Shown piece after piece: positions 37,403 to 48,783 of a stretch of DNA of 64,000 nt. The translations under genes and the position numbers were made by a program. This stretch comes from Ischnura elegans (Eukaryota > Arthropoda > Insecta > Odonata > Coenagrionidae). Position 1 is the first letter of the stretch; every line of letters begins with the position of its first letter. The notes below the pieces were generated by a model. It was not told where the DNA came from, made no database searches, and was given only the letters and a program-made list of their open reading frames with translations. The stretch is taken from NCBI RefSeq assembly GCF_921293095.1, contig NC_060258.1:4588001-4652000 (forward strand), read 5' to 3'.

Positions 37403-38578
37403 CTATTTACGCGCTCCATTGCTGCCGTTATAATCTCTTATTGATCGTGGAAAAAATGACATTCGGAATCTGTCTGTTCTGCAATCTATCTCTCTTATTT
37501 TATTTATATGATCTGATCTTCCGTAGTACGTTGGCGTCCGCAAGATATGGTTAACTTCGTCAGAAAAGACACTGCTCTTGAATTTATCTAAAAGGTTTAG
37601 TCTATTTTTCAATCTACGGTCCGACAGAGATTCCCATCCGAGTTTATGTAAGAGGTCAGTTACACTATCGTAACGACCTTTCACATACCTGGCAGCTCTT
37701 CTTTGCACGCGTTCTAACTCTGTTATTAAGCCTTTTTCATGAGGGTCCCAAACACTGGCAGCGTATTCCAAATGTGGTCTAACGAGGGAAAAGTAGCTAA
37801 TTTCTCTCACTTTGTCGTCGCACTTTCCTAATATTCTTTTAACAAAACCCATTTTACGATTAGCTTGACCGGTTATTTCTCGAATATGTTTATTCCACGA
37901 TAGATCATTATTGAGTCTAACCCCTAGATATTTCACGGATTCAACTGCCTTTAACTGCGGGCCCCGAATGACATAGTTACGCTGTAGGGAGTTATTCTTC
38001 TTCCAGAAATTCATTACGACGCATTTTTCCAAATTTAATTCTAACTGCCAAGCATCGCACCAAGCTTGGATAGCAGCAAGGTCATTCGTTAGTTCATCTA
38101 TATCTTTGCTGGAACGGATTTCTCTGTAAACTACAGCGTCGTCTGCAAATAATCGTAACTTACTCTGCACTACTTCGCCAATGTCGTTTATATAAAGAAG
38201 GAATAGGAGTGGGCCAATGACACTACCCTGAGGAACGCCAGAAGTCACTCTAACCTCATTGGAGACTGCACCGTCTAATACTACTCTTTGGACGCGGTCG
38301 CTCAAAAATTCTCTAATCCAGGAAATGACATCTTCGTCTAGACCATAAGATTTCAGTTTTATTATTAACTTTCCGTGGGGTACTTTATCAAATGCCTTTT
38401 TGAAATCAAGAAAAATCGCGTCTACTGGAATGTTGTCTTCCCCGGAGACTAAAATATCGTGGGCGAAAAGCGCTAACTGAGTTTCGCACGATCTGCTTTT
38501 CCTGAATCCATGTTGATTTCCCATTAATAAGTTTTGCGGTTCACTGATTCCATCACATCTTTCTTGTGATTCTCATTT
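37403..38578 (-). CDS. LINE reverse transcriptase, C-terminal part
   Basis: An open frame of 373 aa from the Met at 38524, extending in frame upstream (SEPQNLL) to about 38575. Reverse transcriptase motifs are present in order: DAIFLDFKKAFD (catalytic D40), TSGVPQGSVIGPLLFLLYIN, LFADDAVVY (D128 and D129), then the CR1/L2-type thumb and C-terminal marks LVRPHLEYAASVWDP, LERVQRRAARYV and SFFPRSIRDYN. The catalytic aspartates are intact and there are no stops, but the N-terminal endonuclease and first palm motifs are missing, so it is a dead-on-arrival copy. Confidence 0.8.
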
Positions 38579-39400
38579 ATTTTTTAGAATGCATAACTCA
38601 TCAATCACGGCAACGACTTCCTTGGTGGATTTCCGAAGAATAAGCATTAACAAGGAAGCAAAGCTTCATGGCAATGGAGAATAACCTGATTATAGAAAGA
38701 TCGCACTTGGAATACGTCACTTAAGTGTGGTACTCGTACGAGGTGGGACTGCGAGACGAAATCAACGCATCACAGTGGAGTGCGACCAAATTCGAGATGA
38801 GTTGATATAAAGAAATTGCAGTGTTTCCGATATCTCAAACGAGTTAGGAAGGGGATCTCTTCACGATCGTAGTGTGGACCATAAGCTAAATTTACATCGC
38901 AAATTTAATACTTAATTTTTTCTAAGACAACGTGTCAATTCCTTCCTATGCGGTCAAATTAATGATTACTGGACAATGAGACAAAAATATAGGAAACACT
39001 TCCAAACTGAGAAATCTAAAATGCAATTATATCTTGTAATAAAAGTAGTAGCAGTGGTGACTTCAAACATGCAATTAATTGCGTCAATCACGAGGAAAAC
39101 TCATTGCGTGTTCATATTTGTTCTATTGTTCCAAGCTAAATTTACTTACAGGAGAAATCGCGAGAGTGATGTTAGGGATCTGATATCTTGGAAGGTTACA
39201 ACAATATGGCAATAAAACTTCAGGAAAAGAATTGAGTCAACAATTCGGTCGTTTGAAAATGTATGTGGATGAAATCAAGAGAGGATTAGAGTTTTCTTGA
39301 GCAAATGTTCAAAATGACATTGACATGTCCATATCAATTTCTGAACCATATAGTAAAGTATAAAATGGGTCACGGCTCTCTTCCACATAGGCCCGGGTTC
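38579..39400. other. Non-coding stretch upstream of the LINE
   Basis: No gene recognised; short open frames lack any family resemblance. Confidence 0.35.
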
Positions 39401-39454
39401 GAGAGATGTTCACATGTAAAGATTTCTCGCATCATGACTTCGCACGTGTGATCC

Positions 39455-39725
39455 CTCCCAGTGGCGCCCACTCCATGGGGCCTGACGGGGCCCGAGCCCC
39501 CACAAAAATTCGTTACAGATGTGAGGAAAAAAGTGTCAGGCTGGTCAATTTTCCCGGAGTGTTCAGATATCGGCCTTCCAGTTATCAGGGTTCCAATGTT
39601 GATCATATGGCTCTTATAAATTGCTCAAAAAACATCAAACTCACTACTTATAAAATTTACCGGGGCAAGGTCCCCGGTTTGGCACCCCCAAATATTTTTT
39701 GTAAGTCTGCACCCCTGATCCCTCC
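39455..39725 (+). repeat. Interspersed repeat family A, copy 1
   Basis: About 270 bp beginning GTGGCGCCCACTCCATGGGG and ending near GTCTGCACCCCTGATCCC. Internal landmarks are AAAATTCGTTA, TTATCAGGGTTCCAATGTTG and CGGGGCAAGGTCCCCGG. Copies 2 and 3 lie at 41600-41870 and 63090-63350. No coding capacity and no clear terminal repeats. Confidence 0.6.
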
Positions 39726-39904
39726 CTCTCAAATACCATATGGTATTCGAGTAGATAAAGGCTCCTCATTCCCGTGCCTTGATTCGTGGGACACAGATTA
39801 GTCTCATTGGAAACCAATATTCTTTCTCTCTAATAGTTTTCGAAATCGTTGTTGCAACTCATCCACATTCGTTTAATTTAATTACTTAGTATTTTTTTTA
39901 TTTC

Positions 39905-40200
39905 ACACGGTGGCATCAAGGGTTTCGTTATCGGGGGCACAAGGATAACCCGTATCACAAAACGAACGCAATGATTACGGGACCATATTAAAAATCTTGC
40001 ATATTTTTTCCAGGGTCTGGGGGGGAGCAGTCGACCCCTTCCTCCCCCCTATATCCTACCTTTTCACAGTAGTTTTGGGATTTTAAATGGGACTCCGAAT
40101 CGCGCCTTGCCGTGCGAGTTTGAGGACTTGTACAATAACTAACAAGTGAATTTCCGGGTTTTGTGCCCATCCTAGCCCCAGCCACAGCAGCCCATGGCAG
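39905..40200. repeat. G-rich repeat fragments
   Basis: TTAAAAATCTTGCATATTTT followed by a G-rich tract echoes sequences at 43980-44060 and about 58000-58080. Mixed diverged fragments with no boundaries established. Confidence 0.3.
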
Positions 40201-40204
40201 TTGC

Positions 40205-40440
40205 TTATAGAGAAAAAAACTCAAGGGGGAGGTTCAAAAGATATCTTGAGCTATTGTCACTTTTGTAGTAAAGACAAATAATTAAGTCACTTATGAAGTC
40301 TAAGAAAGTTTTATTTAAACTGACCATACTCATGCAGAGACAATGCCATCATATGATAATAAAAAGTTACATTGGTGATTCAGCAATGTTAGGCAATGCG
40401 GGCGGCCCCGATAGAGGTGGACGCGCCCCCGATAAGTGCA
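40205..40440 (+). repeat. Interspersed repeat family B, copy 1
   Basis: AAAAGATATCTTGAGCTA, then AATTAAGTCACTTATGAAG, GTTTTATTTAAACTGA and a G+C-rich end GGCAATGCGGGCGG. The same order recurs at 55235-55460, with a partial copy at 55990-56095. Confidence 0.5.
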
Positions 40441-41599
40441 CGGGGTGGTTCCACACGAGGCAAGCAGCACTCATCCTAGTTTTAAAATGAAACGCAGTCT
40501 TTCGCCAGACACAGGACAAACACACAGGACAGTGAGGAGCGCTCTGAGCAGAAACTGGGATAGTATTCAGGACACGAACATGCTATTATGCAAACAATAA
40601 AACTACTAGTTAGCAATATTTAAACGAAGGGTAAGGAATTATTAATTCCTTGGTAGGAACCTGCTAATGAAATTGGAACTGAAATAACGACCAATTCCTT
40701 ATTTAAATAAAATCTTTTATTATTTAATCTGTAATAAATACCCTTTAATGATTTTCTGTGGTCTTCACATGGCTTATTTACTTTACAACGTTCAGGAATT
40801 TACTTTCAAAAGCTATAAATTACCTCCGATTTGAAATTTCCGTCTATTTAGTAAATCCTTGATACCATTTGTTTCTATCCTAAATCCTATCCGAATCTGC
40901 TTTCGTCACCAACATATTCTTTTTCTTGACTAAGATGATATTCGTCCATTATTCTTCAACGACTTTATTTTCTTTTGGTTTCGTATGCCAACGCACTTCG
41001 CTGTTTCCAAGCAACTGCGATGATAAGCAAATGATAGCGGCGTAGCGTGGAATGGGGGCGTCTGGACCCCCCCAAATATAAAAACCCAATCACTTCGCTT
41101 TATAAAGGAAAACAAAATATCGAAAAATCATTCATTTACGAAAGATTTATTTGACTGAAGAAGTTTCATTCGATATTTAAATGTGTCAAGTTTTGTTTAA
41201 AGCCATCTACCAGCTACACCCTTTTTAAACCCCCCCCCCCCTGGTTTTGGACCCCCCGAACGAAATTCCTGGCCACCCCACTGGCGTATTTGGACTCATC
41301 ATCAGTTCTCTCTCCCGAGTATTGTCTCACAAAGATTTTCTTTTGGTCGGCAAAGAGGGTATTCGTCCAATGTTCATCCACCGCTTTATTTCTTTGTATT
41401 TCGTGTGAATTCCCTACGTAATTTCCAAATAACCGCAATGACGGGGAATAGAGCCGAGAAATAGGGCCTGTAGGGGAGGGATAAATATTTTCAATGGAAT
41501 CGTACCGTGGAAGAGTTTACCTCAAGAAGCCGGTAGGAGCGAAAGTAATAATTAATATTTATTGTTTTTTTATTGGTTTTCCATTTTTACATTATAGTT

Positions 41600-41870
41600 T
41601 TCCAAGGCGCCGACTCCATGGGGTCATAGTAGGCCCGAGACCACTCAAAAAATTCGTTATGGGAGTGAGGAAAAAATGTGTAAGGCTTGTCGATTTTCCC
41701 CGGAATGTGTCCAGATATCGAGATTCGAGTCATCAGGGTTCTAATGTTGATCATAGGGCTCTTATAAATTGCTCAAAAAACATCAAACTCACTACTAATG
41801 AAATTTCCCGGGGCAAGATCCCCGGTTTGGGCCCCCACAATATTTTTCTTAAGTTGGCATCCCTTTATTC
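41600..41870 (+). repeat. Interspersed repeat family A, copy 2
   Basis: Same order of landmarks as copy 1 (AAAATTCGTTA, ATCAGGGTTCTAATGTTG, CGGGGCAAGATCCCCGG). It is closer to copy 3 than to copy 1, as expected if copies 2 and 3 were made by the inverted duplication. Confidence 0.6.
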
Positions 41871-43072
41871 TTCCTCTTTTTGTGATGAAATTGTGTATTT
41901 AATAATAGTGTATATTTTTTTTGTTTTTCCGTTAAACTATAATTTTCACGTAGAACCTCAACATTGAGCATTTTAAAATAGATGCTTATTAAAATCTTTA
42001 AGAACAAAAGATAGAGGGAAGACTCATTGATGAGTTATTTACTTTGGAATTGTCCATGTTGCTGGAATTGATGGCTAACAAAATCAAAATGTCTGTAATT
42101 AACCCACAACTGGTTACTACGAATCTGCACTTGAAACGATTATGGTCGGAGAGGTTAATTTCACTTTCTTTATAATGTAATAACGGAAATGTAACCCATT
42201 TCTCTACTCCCCTTCCGGATGGCCGGCCACAAACTCGAAAAAAAAACTTTTAAATTGTGGTCGCGAGTGTGTGAAAGAACTGACTCCAGTTCACAATCAA
42301 GAAGCTTATTAAAAGAGCATGGTGTTCGTAACTTGGTCATAATTCAGCGAAATCGACTTCTTTTTCTCTACTCACATATAAACAAATGGGTTAAGAAATA
42401 CTCCGCAGTTATGTTATCAATTCACTTTAAATATTAAATTGAAATAATTTAAAGGACTGCCAAACGGAAGTAAAAAGTTAGTGAAAAAATATATTGGCCT
42501 GTTTACATGATACAAAGGACTGTTTACAAGATGGATTTAATGTACTAGTTTGGTGAATTTGTTTGCGTGAATGATTATTGTGGACTGGAACAAAGGCCTA
42601 CCCAGGATCATACCTAGGGGGGGGCAAGCAATAGTATAGGGGGAGGCAAGCCAAGTTGTGACATTTGAAAAAATAGTTTTATTTTGGTTACATATGTTAT
42701 ACTAATGCATACCTTTTTTCGTGGGCTTGAAGAAATTTTGTTGAACACTTTCCTTTAAATTCAGTACTGATTTTCCTTAATGACTGTTGAGATTATGGCT
42801 CCCCCCCTTCCCCACGCTGAGTACGCCCGTGGACTGGAATGCAACATGTACGAATGCATTAATCAAGCAGCAACAGATTCCATATCCTATTCATGCATTC
42901 GCAAAACATGATATCACATGATCACACAGTTTATTTTGGCGTTCATTCTCCCTTTCATACTCATAGGCATTAAATAAATCGTGTAAATATATCGCGTAAC
43001 CTATAGACTTCATAATGAGAATTTCAGCTTCACCTAAGAGGCCGATTCTAAAACGAAGAACTTCTTCGTGTC

Positions 43073-43330
43073 AGGGACGACCACTGGCCAGCCGTGATGA
43101 GCGCAGACGCGAGATTTGACTCATCAAGAACTCCATTGAGATAAAGCGTAGGGATGCTGCGTCTCCTAAATGCTATCATCCCAATGGCTTCGCTCTTATC
43201 TGGTTAATGTGGACTGGGGGTGGCCATCATGGCGGAGGGGGCCGCGTAATCGGAAGCAGACCCCCATTAACATCCTTATCGCCCGATCGCGTCTCAATCC
43301 CCAAACTCAGGGAGCGATCTTCTAATTCAA
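43073..43330. repeat. Conserved G+C-rich core of arm A
   Basis: About 250 bases match arm B (61640-61900, reversed) with roughly nine differences, clearly better than neighbouring arm sequence. It includes GGTGGCCATCATGGCGGAGG, which has a YY1-like CCAT centre. No open frame shared by both copies was recognised. Confidence 0.45.
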
Positions 43331-44329
43331 TGCTTTGTACTCACTTGACGGCACCAGATGCAGAATATTAGAGTGGGATATTTGTTCCTTGAATTTATAT
43401 AAAAAGCGCGGACAAAAGAAGCAAAGAGTTTGCACTTCCAGTTCTCTCTAGTTAGGAAAATAGTATTCCGACTCAGTCGCACTGAAATGAGAGTGTTCCC
43501 ACCCTCATCAAACTAATAATACTAACCAAAGATCATAACCAGAGTGGAGTGAATATTTTTTCATAGACTGCGCTCTTCAGTAAATGGACATGAGAATTTC
43601 AAATCTCATATTTAGGTGAAACCAGAGGAGTATTTTGCGGAGAATATGTTATTCATACGGTATTGACTATTACAATTAGCAACATTTTTATCGTAAATAA
43701 ATTAAAATGTTTTCATTAAAACGACATATTCCTTTTAAGAGCTGCATAATACAGTTCACGACAACAACAATATGCGTCATTGTATCTTCATTGCTCCTGT
43801 GTCTATTGTTTAGATGTTTATGTCTCCTCTTGTTGCTGTACTTACCCGTTTAAAGAGAATGTGGGACACATATATCTTTTTATATCCCATTAATTCACTA
43901 ACTTATTTGGGAAGGAAAAAATAGCGATAGATTCAATACATTTGCTATTTCAACATGCACAGGCAGATCTAGGGGTGGGAATACACGGGGGCATGTGCCC
44001 CCCCCGGACACTTAAAAATATGCAAGATTTTTAATACGGTCCCATTACCATTGCGTTCCTTTTGTATTACGAGGTATCCCTGTGCCTCCCCCCCCCGGAA
44101 AAAAATCCTGGATACGGCCTTGCTTGTCCTCCCCAGAAAAATCGTTGATCCACCCCTGACAATATGCGTAAAGTAAGGAAATCAGCGAATTGATATACCT
44201 CCGTCTCCATAGACAAAAGACGTTCAATTGGCGATCACGAAAAGAATTTGCTCCCAAACGGAGAAGGTAGTCAGCGTCTTATTTCAGTGTATTTTCTAAC
44301 GGGGTTACCCATATTTTACGGACGGCAAT

Positions 44330-44870
44330 ATGCTACGGAAGATCAGATGATATAAGTGAAATAAGAGAGATAGATTGCAGAACAGACAGGTGCATAATGT
44401 CTTCTTTTCCACGATCAATAAGAGATTATAACGGCAGCGATAGAATTCATAAATACATTGTATGGATTGTAGTATAGCCTACTGACTTACATGGGCGCAT
44501 CTAGAAATTAAGGCTGGGGGTGCAACTAATACCAACGTGTGTAGTCGCATGGAATACTCACCAGGATAAGCGGTAAGGTTAATGAGTTGCGGAATTTTAA
44601 AAATAAATGGTTCAAAATGGTGAAATTTACTGGTTTCTGAGGGATATTTTATTCGTTTATGTAAAACATAATGCATATTTCTTTCTTTTATTATTATTTC
44701 TAACAGCATATGGTAGTATAATTTTTCAGTACACGTTACGCTTTTTGTACCGTGTGGTGTGCATGTGGGAGTCTAATTGCATGCTGCATGCTGGTGATTG
44801 ATCACCCCCTGCCAAACCCCCTAGTGGTGGCTCGCACGCTATTATGTAAGTGTAGATGTAGATGAGAGAA
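44330..44870 (+). repeat. LINE 3' end fragment in arm A
   Basis: It matches the 3' part of the LINE at 33469-38578 in plus orientation: end of the RT frame (CACGATCAATAAGAGATTAT), UTR, GCATGCTGCATGCTGGTGAT and the GTAGATGTAGATG tail. Truncated at its 5' side. Confidence 0.65.
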
Positions 44871-45949
44871 ACTATGAAAGCATTGAAAAGGCCTTTTTCT
44901 CCTCTTCACCTCCCCTCCATTCATTCCTTCCTTTGTCCTGTCAACAACAATACAATTGAGAGAAGTTGTGGGTCGGAATATAGCGGCCATCTGCCATCAT
45001 CGCAATTACATGGAATCTACGAAGGGGATTATTAAAATCTATCCATTCATATAACCTTGCATGGATTCTTATAGCATTCTTATATAACCATTGGCTGGCT
45101 TTGTCTTTGCATGAATGAGAACGACTTTATTTCTAATAAGCATAATAATTCCAAGAGCGTACAGTGTGTATGTGACGGTCCTCTTACAAGCTGCTCGGTC
45201 ACCCCCTGCAAAACACTTAAGAGGTGACTTGGAGGGTATTATGGAGTTGTAGATGAGGTAAAGAAAGAAAAAAAAGGTTTATGAACATTGAACGAATATC
45301 CTCTTTTTCAGGAAAAAGATAATATTTGTGAAACTATACAAGAAAGTAGATTAGAAGAGGATTAGGGATAGAAATGTAAACCCATAAAGATTTATTACAT
45401 CCACAGAAATAACAAATTGGAGGTAAATTATAGGATTTCATTATATAGATCTGAACGTCGTTAATTATTTAAACCATGGTTAACGTCACCAAAATCATTC
45501 AATAGTATTTACGATAAGCAAAATAACATCTGATTTAATTTTTATCAGGAAGTGATCGACTTCAGTTTCAAATATCATTAGAAGGCTACCACCAACGAAT
45601 TAAGAATTACCAAATTACCGTATAAATATTGCACCGACCAAAAGTTTTCTTTGCGTGGCAATTCGTTCGCATCCTGAGCACCCTTCCTGCTTTCTAATCT
45701 GATCCTCATCTCGCTGTCCTCTGTGTTTGGAACGTGTCTGGCGGGAGAGTTTGTTTCTGATTAAAGTCATTACGAGTACTGCTTGCCTGTTGTAGATTCA
45801 ACACGTACGTATATATGTGGTGCACGGGGGGTGCCCTTTCCCCCTCTAGCGGGCCCCCCCTACATTGCCTAACATTGCAGAAACATAATTGTGACATTTT
45901 AATATCATAAGATTGTTTTTTCAATTGTGGAATTCTCGGTAAATGCCCA

Positions 45950-46100
45950 AAAAAGGTGAGAGAAATAAGCTACCTGACTCTAGTGAGGCCTCACTTGGAA
46001 TTAACTGCTAGCGTGTGGGACCCTTACGAGGTAGACTAAATGGCTGAAATCAATCGAGTACAGCGCAGGGCTGCCAGATTTATGATGATTTGTTACGACG
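45950..46100 (+). repeat. LINE RT fragment joined to the satellite
   Basis: Translates to REISYLTLVRPHLELTASVW and, after one stop, AEINRVQRRAARF, which matches the C-terminal third of the reverse transcriptase at 37403-38578. At about 46080-46100 it passes into the first satellite unit. Confidence 0.6.
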
Positions 46101-48780
46101 CGAATTATGGAAATTTCCACGAAATTAACTTTTTAAATAAGAAAATAAGACATGGTTCCGTATACCAATGAAGCCGGAGCGCTGTAAAAACGAAATTTTT
46201 TGTTGCGTGGGTTGGTAATTTTTTCAGAGTCGATCCAAGGTAATCAGGGTGAAAAACCTCCCGTTTTCGAAAGTATGCAATGATTCCCTATGATAGTGGA
46301 ACAAGTTGTTGTACATGACTTCGCTTAATGAGGAAATGAGTTATGGTTCCTTATACCAATGGAGCCGGAGCGCTGTAAAAACGAATTTTTTTGTCGCGTG
46401 GGTTGGAAATTATTTCAGAGTCGTACCGAGGTTCTCAGGGTCAAAAACCGCCCGTGCATGCAGGTATACTATAATTCTATGATCGTGGAAAATATCAAGA
46501 ACCAGGCTTCCTAAATAATGAAATGAAGCATGGTTCCTTATACGTATGCAGCCGGAGCAATGGAAAAACGAAATTATTTATGCGTGGGTTGGGAATTTCT
46601 TCAGAGTCGATTTAAGGTCCACAAGGTCAAAAGCCGCCCGTTTTCGCAACCATATTATAATTCCCAATGATTTTGGAAAATTTCATGAGCCTGACTTCCT
46701 AAATAAGGAAATAAGACATTGTTCCTTATATGTATGCACCCGTTGCACTGTAGTGCGAAATATTTTGTTGCTAGGGTTGGGGATTGTTTTCAGAATCGAA
46801 GCGAGGTCTTCAGGGTCAAAAACCGCCCCTACTCGCAAGTTAATTATAAATCCTTATGATCGTAGAAATTTCCATGGAACTGACTCAATAAATAAGGAAA
46901 TGAGGTTACTTACACCTATGCAGCCGAAGCGCTGTAAAAACGATTTTTTTTTCGAGTGTGTGGGAAATTTTTCAGTGTCCAACGGACGTCTTCAGTGTCA
47001 AAAACCGGCAGTTTTTGAAACTATATCATGATTACTTATGATCGTGGAAAATTTCATGGCCATGACTTTCTAAATAAGGAAATGAAACATGATTCTTTAT
47101 ATCTATGCAGCCGGAGCGATGTAAAAACGAAATTTTTGTCGCGTGGGTTGTGAATTTTTCAGATTCGAACCAAAGTCCTCAGGGTCAAAATGCTCCCAAT
47201 TTTGCAAGTACATTATGATTTTCTATGATCGTGGAAAATTTCATGAACCTGACTTCCTAAATAAGGAAATCAGACATGGTTCCTTACACCTATGCACCCG
47301 GTGCGTTGAAGTGCGAAATATTTGGTCGCGTGGGTTGAGGATTTTTTCATAGTCGAACCAAGGTCCTTAGGGTCAAAAACCTCCTGTTTTTTCAAGTATG
47401 TAATGATTTAGGAGAGAATGGGTAGCGAGTCGGTACCCGAAACGTCGGCGCTTTTAAATATTCTAACCCGCGCGGTATCCCGAGAAGATTTTTCTAAAGT
47501 TGTTTGCTGGGAAAGTGTAAAATCATATATATAATGATTCCCAATGATCGTGGAAAAATGTCATGCACATGACTTCTCTGAATAAGGAAATAAGGTATGG
47601 TTTTCTTATACCAATGGAGCGCTATAAAAACCATTTTTTTTCGAGTTGGTTGGAAATTTTTTCAGAGTCGAACCAAGGTTATCAGGGTCAAAAAGCGCCC
47701 GTTTTCGCAAGTATATTATGATTCTTTATGATCATGGAAAACTTTCATTTACCTAAATAAGTATTTGAGGTATACCTATGCAGCCTGAATGCTGTAAAAA
47801 CGAAATTTTTGTCGCGTGGGTTGGGGATTTTCTCAGTGTCGAACCGATATTTTCATGGTCAAAAACCGCAAGTGTTCGCAAGTATGTTGTGATTTCCTAT
47901 GACCGAACAAAATTTAATGAACCTGACTTCCTAAATAAGGAAATGAGTCATGGTTCCTTATACTGATGAGGCCGGAGCGCTGTAAAAACGAAATTTTTTA
48001 TCGCGTTCGTTGGAAATTTTTTCAAAGTTGAACCAAGGCCTCCAGGGACAAAACCCGCCCGTTTTCGCAAATGTATTATGATTCACTATGATCGGGGAAA
48101 CTTTCATGAATATACTTCTTAAATAAGGAAGTGAGACATGGTTCCTTATACCTATGCAGCCGGAACGCTGTAAAAACGAAATTTTTTTCGAGTGTGTTGG
48201 AAATTATTTCAGTGTCGAACTGAGGTCTTCATGATCAAATACTGCCGGTTTTCGAAAGTACATTGTCATTAACTATACTCGTGGAGAATTTCATGAACTT
48301 GATTTCCTAAATAAGGAAATGAAACATGGTTCCTTACACATATTCAGCCGGAGCGCTGTAAAAACGAATTTTTTTGTCGCGTAGGTAGGAATTTCTTCAG
48401 AGTTCATCCGAGGCCGTCAGGGTCAAAAACCGCCCGTGCTTGCAAGAAAATTATAATTCCCTATGATCGCGGAAAATTTCATAAACTTGATTTCACAAAT
48501 ACGGAAATGAGACATGGTTCCCTATACCTATGCACCCGGTGCGCTGTAAAAACAAAATTTTTGTCGTGTGGGTTGGGGATTTTTGAAAAATCGAACCGAG
48601 GTCTTCAGGGTCAAAATTCACCCATGTTCGCAAGTATATTGTAATTTGCTATGACCGCATAAAATTTCATGTACCTGACTTCCTATTAAAGGAAGTGAGA
48701 CATGGTTCTTTATACCTATGCACCCAGTGCGCTGTGGTACGAATTTTTTTGTCGCGTGGGTTGGGGATTTTATCAGAGTC
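46085..48780 (+). repeat. Satellite array, unit about 188 bp
   Basis: The landmark (GCAGCCGGAGCGCTGTAAAA and variants) recurs near 46168, 46361, 46549, 46738, 46920, 47108, 47296, 47600, 47782, 47970, 48157, 48348, 48533 and 48721, so about 14 units with a mean spacing near 188 bp once a 123-bp insertion is allowed for. Units differ from each other by 10-20%. Other fixed words are CGCGTGGGTTGG, GGGTCAAAAACCGCCCG and CTTCCTAAATAAGGAAAT. Open frames through the units are not conserved. Confidence 0.8.
47409..47531. mobile_element. Penelope-type terminal fragment in the satellite, 123 bp
   Basis: TAATGATT precedes (47401-47408) and follows (47532-47539) the fragment, an 8-bp target duplication. 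The insert carries CCCGAAACGTCGGCG and CCCGCGCGGTATCCCGAGAA, which I associate with the ends of Penelope-like retroelements. No coding part remains. Confidence 0.45.
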
Positions 48781-48783
48781 TTA

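Larger units (their letters stand above)
33469..38578 (-). mobile_element. 5'-truncated CR1/L2-like LINE, split by a hAT element
   Basis: The 3' tail at 33469-33535 ends in a TAGATG microsatellite and contains the complement of CACCCTAGAGGTGGC; the LINE resumes at 37217 and runs to the reverse transcriptase frame, where it stops near 38578. The endonuclease and the 5' part are absent, the usual outcome of incomplete reverse transcription. The same 3' tail recurs at 44330-44870, 55125-55225, 56101-56225 and 57190-57780, so the family was active here repeatedly. Confidence 0.75.
41468..45690 (+). repeat. Giant inverted duplication, arm A
   Basis: It matches the complement of about 56290-63480 over its whole length, judged by eye at roughly 85-90% identity with small indels. 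Outer edge: GGGAGGGATAAATATTTTCA, complement near 63470. Inner edge: GCACCCTTCCTGC region, complement near 56290. It contains repeat family A copy 2, a G+C-rich conserved core (43073-43330) and a LINE 3' tail (44330-44870). No intact gene is present. Confidence 0.75.

Noticed and set aside
39360-39400. tRNA-like GGGTTCGAGA near the start of repeat family A
   Set aside because: Only a box B-like word, with no box A or stem.
46546-47031. 161-aa open frame through the satellite
   Set aside because: It spans nearly three repeat units, and other units carry stops in the same frame, so it is a chance frame.
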